DNA of 23,441 nucleotides, taken from the IMG/VR virus record IMGVR_UViG_3300009183_000374, positions 1 through 23,441 of that record. One strand, given 5' to 3'. The notes under the pieces were generated by a model. That model was not told the DNA's origin and ran no database searches. It worked only from the letters and a program-made list of their open reading frames with translations. This DNA comes from a virus. The position numbers were made by a program, and so were the translations under genes. Below are positions 6,602 through 12,906 of the stretch, one piece after another. The stretch's first letter is position 1; every line of letters starts with the position of its first letter.

Positions 6602-6683
6602 CTTTAGTTTTGTTTTCTATTTTTTTTAAAAATATTTCTAACTTTATAATGTTAGATTGTTTTGGTTTATATTTATTTATCAT
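6576..6683 (-). CDS. Possible 35-aa basic peptide
   Basis: A frame from ATG 6683 (overlapping the connector stop as ATGA) to TAA 6576 encodes MINKYKPKQSNIIKLEIFLK and 15 further mostly charged residues. It is strongly basic and has no recognisable motif. It fills an otherwise empty ~78-base gap and overlaps the next gene's start by 26 bases. The ATGA junction matches the style of neighbouring genes, but in A/T-rich DNA such a frame could arise by chance; it could just be leader sequence. Confidence 0.35.
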   Translation of the reverse strand: MINKYKPKQSNIIKLEIFLKKIENKTKDGIKFSKH

Positions 6684-7180
6684 AGTACCCATCCAGTAAA
6701 ATAAGCATCTCTATCTGGATACATATCACCATTTGAATTAGCATTATATTCAGGAAAATCTGCTTGGTTAAAACACATAAAATCTATAAACCTATTTGTG
6801 TAATGTTGTGCTATATCCCTTGCTTTTTCTACCAAGAAATCAATTTCATTCTTTTCAACATTTGTAGCGTTTTCTGATGTATGTTTGTAGATACCTTTTC
6901 CAGCTATTGTAATCGCCAAGAAGGGAAGTGCCTCTACCATTGACCAGTGTATTACCATAGGTTTGATATACTTGCTTAAAAGCGTTGTATATGGTTCTAT
7001 TAAGTCATCATTTACAATATCATCATTTAGTCTATTAAATAATTGTGTCCCTAAATAATTTTGTATATGTGTATCTTGTGCAATCTTAATATATTGAACA
7101 AATTTATCTACATCAATATTTCCATTTAATGCTGTAAACCTAACAATATCATCTCTTGTAACAAATAATGCTTGTGCCAT
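6680..7180 (-). CDS. Head-tail connector (gp6-like adaptor)
   Basis: The 166-residue protein is mostly helical. It opens with MAQALFVTRDDIVRFTALNG, has a TQLFNRLNDD helix and continues with YTTLLSKYIKPMVIHWSMVE. Near residue 150 is the aromatic/acidic DMYPDRDAYFTGWVL end. The helical bundle with 'I..aqdthIq..LGt.Lf..l' resembles the head-tail connector proteins of Bacteroidetes phages, functional analogues of HK97 gp6, which dock under the portal. Its position directly after the portal gene supports this. It starts three bases after the portal stop. Confidence 0.7.
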   Translation of the reverse strand: MAQALFVTRDDIVRFTALNGNIDVDKFVQYIKIAQDTHIQNYLGTQLFNRLNDDIVNDDLIEPYTTLLSKYIKPMVIHWSMVEALPFLAITIAGKGIYKHTSENATNVEKNEIDFLVEKARDIAQHYTNRFIDFMCFNQADFPEYNANSNGDMYPDRDAYFTGWVL

Positions 7181-7183
7181 ATC

Positions 7184-8995
7184 TTAATTTGTAAATCCCA
7201 TTTTATCCCAATATTCTTGTGTAAAACCTTTTGTTGGCATATCTGCTGGTTTCATAGCAACTTCTTTTTCATTTCTTATTCTATAACCATACTTTTCTGC
7301 AATAGCAGCACTAATAACTTTGTCTTTTGCTTTTGGACTTGTAGTGTCAATTTTAACACCTTCAAAATTTGCATAAGTTCTACGTAACCATTTGTGTTCA
7401 CATCTTGGACCACCCTTATAAAGCCAAATAGAATAATTATCAGAACCACCTTTTCCAAAACCAGCATTTACTGCTTGACTTTCCATTGCAATAATATCTT
7501 CTTTTCTATATACTTTATCTGCATTAATCATTTTATTGCAAAATTCTCTTTGACCAGTAGCATTACCACTATAAACATATCTTGTTATGAATTGTACACC
7601 ATCAATAAGTTCATCTTGTTCTGGACTTTTTGCATTTGGTCTTGCAGTACCTGTTGAAACAAATTGCCATATTTTAGATAATGCACTTTTGCTTTTTTTA
7701 TTGTTTTCATTTATAAAATCAATTTCAGCATCATATTCATCTTCTTTTTCATAATCAACTTCTACTTCATCTACTAAAGTCCATTCATTACCTAATTGTT
7801 CACCTTTTGCAATTAAAGCATCTGCAATATCTGAAGATAAACAAGTGTGAGAACTTAAACCAGTTTCTTCTTTTACTTGGTCTGCATTTTGTGTATTATC
7901 TAATTCAGTAAATTCTAATGGTTGAATAGTTTTAAAGTATAATTTTAAACTAATATCATTGTAAAATAATATTTCATTTAATGCTTCTATTATTTCATAT
8001 TGATATGGTTTAATAACTATATTATCAAATAATAAAGTAGCAGTTTTAATTTCATCAGCATTGTTACCTAAACCACCATCACCATTTCTAATTCCTAACA
8101 ACATAGGTGAAGTAACTCTATGCCCTACAATTAACTTATTAAAACATTCATTACTTAAATATTCATAGTGTGCTGGTGCATCTGTTAATGGTATATCTTC
8201 AACTGTTGTTTTGCTTTCAGCATTTGCATTAAAAGCTACAATTACTTTATCACCTCGTGAACCAGTTAGTTTGTTTTTAACATCTGCTTTAATTTGGTCA
8301 CGCATCTCTTCTGTCGGAATTCCATTATTGAAATTGATAACTTTAGTTCCGCTGAAGCCATTCTTTACATCGTTTATTTGATAAACAGATATTTCTTCTT
8401 CTAATAAAGCATAATCTAATGCACCATTATAATCAACTGGTGTATAATAGTGAAATATTGGTAAATAAGGTTTAATAACCATTATTTCTATTTCATTACC
8501 ATTACCAAATCCCCAAGCTGGTATTCTTTTTAATACTTCAGAAGGTTTAACTTTACTCCAATCTGCTGAATAAAAGTAAGCTTCTATTTGTCCTTTATCA
8601 TTACATTTTTCTGCTCTTAATGTATGTATTGGAAAATGCTCAACTTTAACTATTCTATTCTTTTGCTTTACTATTTGCATAGAAGCCATACCCATCAGTT
8701 TGCGTTCTAAACATACTTTACGCAACATATCTGGCTTAAATAAGGTTTTCATTTGTGCGTATTCATTTGGCTTTCTTGCTGCATCTAAAGCATCTAAACC
8801 TTTACCATATATCATATTTGATATACCTGTAATAATAGCACCATTTGTAGTTGAATATAAGAACCTATCAATTAAAAACTGAAAGTAATTATTATCATCA
8901 CCATATTCTATATAACCTTGCTTTTTATTTTCTTGTATTTTAGGTGATGTATAAGCACTTAAATTTACAATAGAAATATTTGAATTATTACTCAT
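7184..8995 (-). CDS. Portal protein with extra C-terminal domain
   Basis: This 603-residue protein is the likely portal, the dodecameric ring through which DNA enters and leaves the capsid. The N-terminal region has QGYIEYGDDNNYFQFLIDRF and AIITGISNMIYGKGL, a recognisable start in Bacteroidetes-phage portals. The middle carries VTSPMLLGIRNGDGGLGNNA (about residues 296-315), typical of portal clip/stem regions, and long helices follow. From about residue 440 an extra domain appears: RPNAKSPEQDELIDGVQFIT, then FCNKMINADKVYRKEDI and GGPRCEHKWLRRTY (around residue 540). This segment is not part of a minimal portal and resembles fused head-morphogenesis domains. It overlaps the 109-residue gene by eight bases and is followed by the connector. 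Confidence 0.78.
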   Translation of the reverse strand: MSNNSNISIVNLSAYTSPKIQENKKQGYIEYGDDNNYFQFLIDRFLYSTTNGAIITGISNMIYGKGLDALDAARKPNEYAQMKTLFKPDMLRKVCLERKLMGMASMQIVKQKNRIVKVEHFPIHTLRAEKCNDKGQIEAYFYSADWSKVKPSEVLKRIPAWGFGNGNEIEIMVIKPYLPIFHYYTPVDYNGALDYALLEEEISVYQINDVKNGFSGTKVINFNNGIPTEEMRDQIKADVKNKLTGSRGDKVIVAFNANAESKTTVEDIPLTDAPAHYEYLSNECFNKLIVGHRVTSPMLLGIRNGDGGLGNNADEIKTATLLFDNIVIKPYQYEIIEALNEILFYNDISLKLYFKTIQPLEFTELDNTQNADQVKEETGLSSHTCLSSDIADALIAKGEQLGNEWTLVDEVEVDYEKEDEYDAEIDFINENNKKSKSALSKIWQFVSTGTARPNAKSPEQDELIDGVQFITRYVYSGNATGQREFCNKMINADKVYRKEDIIAMESQAVNAGFGKGGSDNYSIWLYKGGPRCEHKWLRRTYANFEGVKIDTTSPKAKDKVISAAIAEKYGYRIRNEKEVAMKPADMPTKGFTQEYWDKMGFTN

Positions 8996-9317
8996 AAACT
9001 ATATAATCATTAGTTGTTTGATTTGCTACATATTGACCATCGTTAATTGAAAAATTAGCAATAACTTGATTTGTGCAAAATATTTTGTCTTTATAAACTA
9101 CATCAGTATCATTCAAAATAGATAAAGTATAAAAATTACCTTCTATTAAATCAAATGTAGCTGTTGTGTATAGATAATAACCATCTATATAAAAATCAGA
9201 TGTTATAGTAATACTTTCATTTGTCATTTCATTTACCAAAACTATTGATGTTGCCTTGTATTGTCTTGGAATGAATTTCAAAGATTGTTCTTCTACTTGT
9301 TCTTTTAAAATTATCAT
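8988..9317 (-). CDS. Small beta-rich structural protein, unknown
   Basis: The 109-residue product starts MIILKEQVEEQSLKFIPRQY and is dominated by alternating hydrophobic strands (IVLVNEMTNESITITSDFYI, YLYTTATFDLIEGNFYTLSI). No signal peptide or catalytic motif is seen. It lies between the putative tail tube and the portal, overlapping the portal start by eight bases. A beta-sandwich head or head-tail accessory protein fits the position, but I do not recognise a family. It is the first gene after the tail tube terminator and has the shared A/T leader before its ATG. Confidence 0.65.
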   Translation of the reverse strand: MIILKEQVEEQSLKFIPRQYKATSIVLVNEMTNESITITSDFYIDGYYLYTTATFDLIEGNFYTLSILNDTDVVYKDKIFCTNQVIANFSINDGQYVANQTTNDYIVYE

Positions 9318-9321
9318 TATC

Positions 9322-9340
9322 TTTTTATTTAAAAATAAAA
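9322..9340 (-). promoter_or_regulatory. A/T-rich translation leader shared with the chaperone gene
   Basis: The 19 bases TTTTATTTTTAAATAAAAA (minus strand) lie just upstream of the ATG at 9317. The identical 19 bases precede the tail assembly chaperone start at 20152-20170, and near matches precede the starts at 11977 and 12811. There is no Shine-Dalgarno sequence. A-rich leaders are the normal initiation context in Bacteroidetes, so this is probably a translation enhancer rather than a promoter. Confidence 0.5.
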
Positions 9341-9374
9341 GTAAGTTGAAATTGTTTTAATATAGGATTAAAAT

Positions 9375-9402
9375 AAAAAAGGGACACATAAGCATCCCTT
9401 AA
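9375..9402 (-). terminator. Intrinsic terminator after putative tail tube gene
   Basis: On the minus strand AAGGGA pairs with TCCCTT around an inner T-G, G-T, C-G extension and a short loop (plus 9381-9400), followed by TTTTTA. It lies 25 bases after the stop of the 178-residue gene. Confidence 0.75.
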
Positions 9403-9424
9403 TTAAAAAACAAAAAAACAATTA

Positions 9425-9961
9425 TTAATCTGTAATAATTACATTAAAATTACTTGCAGCTAAACTATTTAATAAGAAGTTAGCTGGTACTGGTTCCATT
9501 CCTGTAAGTGTTAATGTATATCCACTTAAATCACCCATAGCTGCACCGGTTACAATAGTTCCACCTGTTACATCCATTCCGTGTTCTAATCCACAAAAGA
9601 AGAAATTACCATTGTTATCTTCAACAATTACTTGTGGTCTACCATATGCCAAAAGTTTAATTTGTTTGTGGTCTACTATTGACAATTTTTTCAAAGTCAA
9701 TGCTAATTCTTGTTGAAAGAATGTAGTTCCATTTTCTCTTGAAGATGTAATTGTTTGTGTAAAAGATGAAGTACCTTTCAACTCATATCTATAAGCATCT
9801 ACTGGTGCATCAGCGTTATTTTCTTCTATTGCATCTGTTTGGTCACCAGTTCCATAAGTAACACCACCAAGTTCACCCCAATTTACAAAGTAAACTGCTT
9901 TTAATCCACCATTGCTATCTTTGCAAGGTTCTAATCTACCTAAACTAATATCACAAGCCAT
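9425..9961 (-). CDS. Putative major tail (tube) protein
   Basis: The 178-residue protein begins MACDISLGRLEPCKDSNGGL and is mainly beta-strand, with YRYELKGTSSFTQTITSSRE, FFQQELALTLKKLS and a C-terminal LSGYTLTLTGMEPVPANFLL. Size, beta content and the late 'YTLTLTGMEP' strand fit tail tube proteins. It lies directly after the capsid gene, and its own downstream terminator fits a highly expressed structural gene. It could instead be a capsid decoration protein, which would also sit next to the capsid gene. The start ATG follows the usual A/T-rich leader, with the capsid terminator between the genes. Confidence 0.5.
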   Translation of the reverse strand: MACDISLGRLEPCKDSNGGLKAVYFVNWGELGGVTYGTGDQTDAIEENNADAPVDAYRYELKGTSSFTQTITSSRENGTTFFQQELALTLKKLSIVDHKQIKLLAYGRPQVIVEDNNGNFFFCGLEHGMDVTGGTIVTGAAMGDLSGYTLTLTGMEPVPANFLLNSLAASNFNVIITD

Positions 9962-9981
9962 ATTTATATATTTTTAAAGTT

Positions 9982-10011
9982 AAAAAAAAGGTGGTGTTTA
10001 TTCCACCACCC
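9982..10011 (-). terminator. Strong intrinsic terminator after the capsid gene
   Basis: On the minus strand GGTGGTG (plus 10004-10010) pairs perfectly with CACCACC (9990-9996) across a 7-base loop and is followed by eight T. It lies about 25 bases after the capsid stop and is the most GC-rich hairpin in the window. Confidence 0.9.
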
Positions 10012-10034
10012 TTTTAAAATTTATTTATTTATGA

Positions 10035-10979
10035 TTATGCTGCAGGAGTGTAAAGTACAATCTCTGAACCAATTCCGTATTGTACACCAGCAGTGAATCT
10101 CATTACTATTCTTACATTTTGTGAACCATCCAAATCAGCCAAATCAATTAACTTAACTTCTTGGCTATCTGCTAATAAACCAGTTCCAAAAAACAAGTTA
10201 GATTTTTGTGCAGCCATCATATAATCGTTAGCCATTCCATTACAAACAAATATTTTAATTCCGTCAAATGATAAACTTCCGTTATTCCACCATTGTGTTC
10301 CCAAATTATTAGTACCATTAGCACCTAAACCTGATGCACCAAAACCACCCAAAGCACGCACATAATCACGGGCAACTGATTGAGAAACGTATAAATACAA
10401 ATCTTCTTTTCCGTAAAGTGTAGCAGGAATTAAATCAACTACTTTACCCATTTCAGCAATTACGTTAGCAGCAGTTACACCACCTGAAGCAGGAGAAGCT
10501 ACATCTAAAACAGTTGCATCAGCAGTAGCAAGTGTTACAAATCCATCAAACTCACCAGCAGTAGCAGTAGCACCTTTCCAAATGTTTTGTTCTGTTTTTT
10601 CAGCAACTTTAGCAGCTACGTGTGCTAATAAGAAATCAGCAAATGCAGGTGGCAAAGTATCAAATGTAGAATAACCCATTTGAACGGCTTCCCAATCACT
10701 ACGGAAATCTTTCTTGCATAATTGTAGGTTAACTTGGAATTCTTCTGGTTGTATAATTCTTTCAGTTAATGTTACAGTAGAAGTAGCATCAAAATCACAA
10801 GTTGCATTTTTAACAATTCCGTCAGTTGCAATTTTTTTGATAACCTCTTTGTACTTGATTTTTGGTTTTACTTCAATACCACCATTTTCGATAGTTGAAG
10901 CAGATAATAATGCAGCAGATATGTATTTACCTGCAAAAATTCCCGCATAGGTTGTTGTAATACTTGTTGTTGTAGCCAT
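10035..10979 (-). CDS. Major capsid protein
   Basis: This 314-residue protein is the likely major head subunit. It begins MATTTSITTTYAGIFAGKYI, has EEFQVNLQLCKKDFRSDWEA in the middle, and APASGGVTAANVIAEMGKVV-like helical and MAAQKSNLFFGTGLLADSQE segments later. It ends in the beta-rich NVRIVMRFTAGVQYGIGSEI strand. The late 'F.tGl..D.qev..id' to 'vr.v.rf..gvq.g.gseiV.Y' arrangement is typical of capsid proteins in Bacteroidetes phages, with an HK97-type fold expected. Codon choice includes more G/C than most neighbours, as often in highly expressed genes. It follows the scaffold-like gene and is followed by the strongest terminator in the window. Confidence 0.85.
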   Translation of the reverse strand: MATTTSITTTYAGIFAGKYISAALLSASTIENGGIEVKPKIKYKEVIKKIATDGIVKNATCDFDATSTVTLTERIIQPEEFQVNLQLCKKDFRSDWEAVQMGYSTFDTLPPAFADFLLAHVAAKVAEKTEQNIWKGATATAGEFDGFVTLATADATVLDVASPASGGVTAANVIAEMGKVVDLIPATLYGKEDLYLYVSQSVARDYVRALGGFGASGLGANGTNNLGTQWWNNGSLSFDGIKIFVCNGMANDYMMAAQKSNLFFGTGLLADSQEVKLIDLADLDGSQNVRIVMRFTAGVQYGIGSEIVLYTPAA

Positions 10980-11002
10980 TTTTTATTTAATTTTTATTTT
11001 TA

Positions 11003-11551
11003 TTATTTGTTTAATTTACTCAATACTACATCAAATGTTGTAGCATTTCTTTTTCTTGAATATAAATTCATTTTAACTTCATTAGTAGCTTCTGGATTGT
11101 GTGAAAAAACTTCAATGTTATCATTTGATAATTCTACTACTTCTGTTTTTACACTTTTCAATTCAGCAATTTCTGCTCTTAATTTTTCAATTTCAGAAAA
11201 GAACATTTCTTTAGTAACACTTTCAACTACTCTTTTTGGTGTAGCTACTTCAGCATTCATTTCTTCTTCTTTTTTAGTAGTTTCTACTTCTTCTTCAACT
11301 TCAGGTGCTTCTTCTTTTGGCATTTCAATAGATGCAATAACACCTTCTACTTCTACTTTTAATACGTTACCATCTTCTAACATATACTCACCAACTGGCA
11401 TTGGTACTCTTTCATCTTCATTTACAATAAAGACTGCCATTTCTGGTTCAAATGTTTCTGCTTCAATAACAGTAACACCATCCATTAGTTTCATTTGAGC
11501 AAGTTTTACATCCATACCCAAAAGTTCTTTGATTTGATTAATTACATTCAT
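11003..11551 (-). CDS. Scaffold-like capsid assembly protein
   Basis: The 182-residue product has two parts. Residues 1-80 look like a small beta domain (KLMDGVTVIEAETFEPEMAV, PMPVGEYMLEDGNVLKVEVE). Residues 80-150 are an acidic low-complexity stretch (EEAPEVEEEVETTKKEEE) followed by a coiled coil (FFSEIEKLRAEIAELKSVKT). The basic C-terminus contains MNLYSRKRNATTFDVVLSKL. An acidic coiled-coil protein just before the capsid gene is the expected layout of a phage scaffold. The ordered N-terminal domain is unusual and might be kept in the mature head. The prohead protease encoded upstream could process it. No scaffold family signature is recognised with certainty. Confidence 0.65.
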   Translation of the reverse strand: MNVINQIKELLGMDVKLAQMKLMDGVTVIEAETFEPEMAVFIVNEDERVPMPVGEYMLEDGNVLKVEVEGVIASIEMPKEEAPEVEEEVETTKKEEEMNAEVATPKRVVESVTKEMFFSEIEKLRAEIAELKSVKTEVVELSNDNIEVFSHNPEATNEVKMNLYSRKRNATTFDVVLSKLNK

Positions 11552-11566
11552 ATTTACTTAGATTTA

Positions 11567-11977
11567 TTATAAATTTTTATATTCGCTAAATTCTTTATCT
11601 TCTGTATATACTTCTAATATATCTAATATTTTACTTAAAGGACTGTAAGTAGGAATTGATTTTACATCTAATCCTAAATCTTTTGCAGATGCTTCTGCTT
11701 TATTTAAAATTGATGGAATTTTTTTCATAATAGATTCAGCAGAAGATATATTTTTTAACGCTTCTGATTTTAATTTTTGACCTTGTGTAATAGCATCTGA
11801 AATTGCTTTATCTGCATTTCTTAATGAATTATTGTCATTTCTTAATTTAGTAAGCATAGCTTCTGCTTCAGATGTTAATTTAGACATATCTTCAGATATA
11901 CCTAATTCTACTTTTGTACTTGACAATTCTACTTTGTCAAATAACTTGTTACCAATCTTTTTTACTTCTGGGTTCAT
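11567..11977 (-). CDS. Helical coiled-coil head-region protein, unknown
   Basis: This 136-residue protein, starting MNPEVKKIGNKLFDKVELSS, is almost wholly helical: a long Ser/Asn/Lys-rich coiled coil (TSEAEAMLTKLRNDNNSLRN, LKNISSAESIMKKIPSILNK), then a Pro-containing loop and a final helix (LSKILDILEVYTEDKEFSEY). There are no cysteines or catalytic motifs. It lies between the protease and the scaffold-like gene, so an assembly or internal-core role is plausible, but I do not recognise a family. The start follows the AAATAAAAAAAGAATG-type leader. Confidence 0.6.
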   Translation of the reverse strand: MNPEVKKIGNKLFDKVELSSTKVELGISEDMSKLTSEAEAMLTKLRNDNNSLRNADKAISDAITQGQKLKSEALKNISSAESIMKKIPSILNKAEASAKDLGLDVKSIPTYSPLSKILDILEVYTEDKEFSEYKNL

Positions 11978-12024
11978 TCTTTTTTTATTTAAAAATTAAT
12001 ACTATTTATATTTGTTATAAATTG

Positions 12025-12231
12025 TTATCCGTTTTGTCTAACAATAGTTCTTACTCCATCTACAACTGTTACTGTTGATGTACCTTGTGCAACTGTTGAA
12101 CCAATACCTTGATTTATTAATTCACCTTTGCAACATTCATTTGAATATGTGCTATCATCACATAAACAACCTCTTTTTCCATCTTTTGGACTTGTGTATT
12201 TGTTTTTTCCCATTTTAAATATGTTAAACAT
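12025..12231 (-). CDS. Small Cys-rich head-region protein
   Basis: The product is 68 residues from ATG 12231, or 62 if the second ATG (12213, MGKNKYTSPKDGKRGCLCDD) is used. The second start looks better: it is preceded by an A-rich leader and begins directly with the motif region, whereas the first overlaps the protease stop. CLCDDSTYSNECCKGE contains four cysteines, spaced like a small zinc or disulfide knuckle, and the C-terminus (GSTVAQGTSTVTVVDGVRTI) is strand-like. Similar short proteins with 'C.C.D.TYS..CC' occur near capsid genes of Bacteroidetes phages, but I know no function. A minor capsid or decoration role is a guess from position. Confidence 0.6.
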   Translation of the reverse strand: MFNIFKMGKNKYTSPKDGKRGCLCDDSTYSNECCKGELINQGIGSTVAQGTSTVTVVDGVRTIVRQNG

Positions 12232-12811
12232 TAATTAATATTTGTTTTATCTTTTCAATCAATTCTAAATCTTTACTTTCTTGTAAATTTAATTCTGCTT
12301 TTTCACTAAAGTATCCTTCTATGCTATAACCTTGATATAAGCCACTTTTAACATCTGCCCATACTTCATCATTGTCTATTCTTTGAACTACAACCCAAGC
12401 ACCCTCAACTGCATTTAAATTGTAAATTGCAGACTTATCTTTTTTAACATCTTCAACTATCCAACTTTCTATTGTGTAAACACCTTCAGTTTTCTTTTCG
12501 TGTTCTAATGTTGAATTATGAATTTTAAGTTTCTTTAAATAAAGTTCTGATGCTTTTCTAACTGTATCTTTTGAGAAACGAATGTTATATTCATAATCAC
12601 CATTACGTCTGTAAATATCTTTTTCTGGTATTAAAGCTAAACCTATAACTATTCTTTTATCTTCATCAATAGTTTTTAATTCTACTTTGTGTTCATTTAG
12701 TGCAACCCAATTTTCTTCAATAGCTGGAAATTTAACTAAACTAATTGCATCAATCCCATCTTGAATATTTTCTTCGTCTATATCTAAATAAATAGTTTCT
12801 AACTTTTTCAT
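12224..12811 (-). CDS. Prohead protease, XkdF-like
   Basis: The 195-residue protein resembles the XkdF/S78-type capsid maturation proteases of Bacteroidetes phages. After a short N-terminus (LVKFPAIEENWVAL) comes the core strand RIVIGLALIPEKDIYRRNGD, followed by the helix FSKDTVRKASELYLKKL. Next are H104 in TLEHEKKT and S116 in VYTIESWIVED, a His-Ser arrangement as in S78 proteases. The typical C-terminal VKSGLYQGYSIEGYFSEKAE closes the domain. It is the first head gene after the tape measure and lies upstream of the scaffold-like and capsid genes it would process. Catalytic residues are assigned by pattern only. Confidence 0.75.
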   Translation of the reverse strand: MKKLETIYLDIDEENIQDGIDAISLVKFPAIEENWVALNEHKVELKTIDEDKRIVIGLALIPEKDIYRRNGDYEYNIRFSKDTVRKASELYLKKLKIHNSTLEHEKKTEGVYTIESWIVEDVKKDKSAIYNLNAVEGAWVVVQRIDNDEVWADVKSGLYQGYSIEGYFSEKAELNLQESKDLELIEKIKQILINV

Positions 12812-12857
12812 TATTCTTTTTTTTTAAAAATTAAATTATTTATATTTTGTTTTAAAT

Positions 12858-12896
12858 AAGTATCATTAAGTCAAAAAAACATAGTTAATGATACTT
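12858..12896 (-). terminator. Perfect 12-bp inverted repeat downstream of the tape measure gene
   Basis: AAGTATCATTAA (12858-12869) and TTAATGATACTT (12885-12896) are perfect inverted copies around a 15-base spacer. They lie just past the tape measure stop and before the protease start. On the minus strand the stem is followed by ATTTAAAAC, a poor U-tract. It could be a terminator, a transcript-stabilising hairpin, or a protein-binding operator between tail and head genes. Confidence 0.55.
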
Positions 12897-12906
12897 TTAA
12901 GTAACA

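Noticed and set aside
7276-7467. Minus-strand 63-codon frame inside the portal gene
   Set aside because: Out-of-frame shadow of the well-supported portal frame, with no overlap signal of its own.
11007-11498. Plus-strand open frame of 163 codons opposite the scaffold-like gene
   Set aside because: Low-complexity Ser/Thr/Phe composition mirroring the Lys/Glu codons of the minus-strand gene; no start context, no neighbours on that strand.
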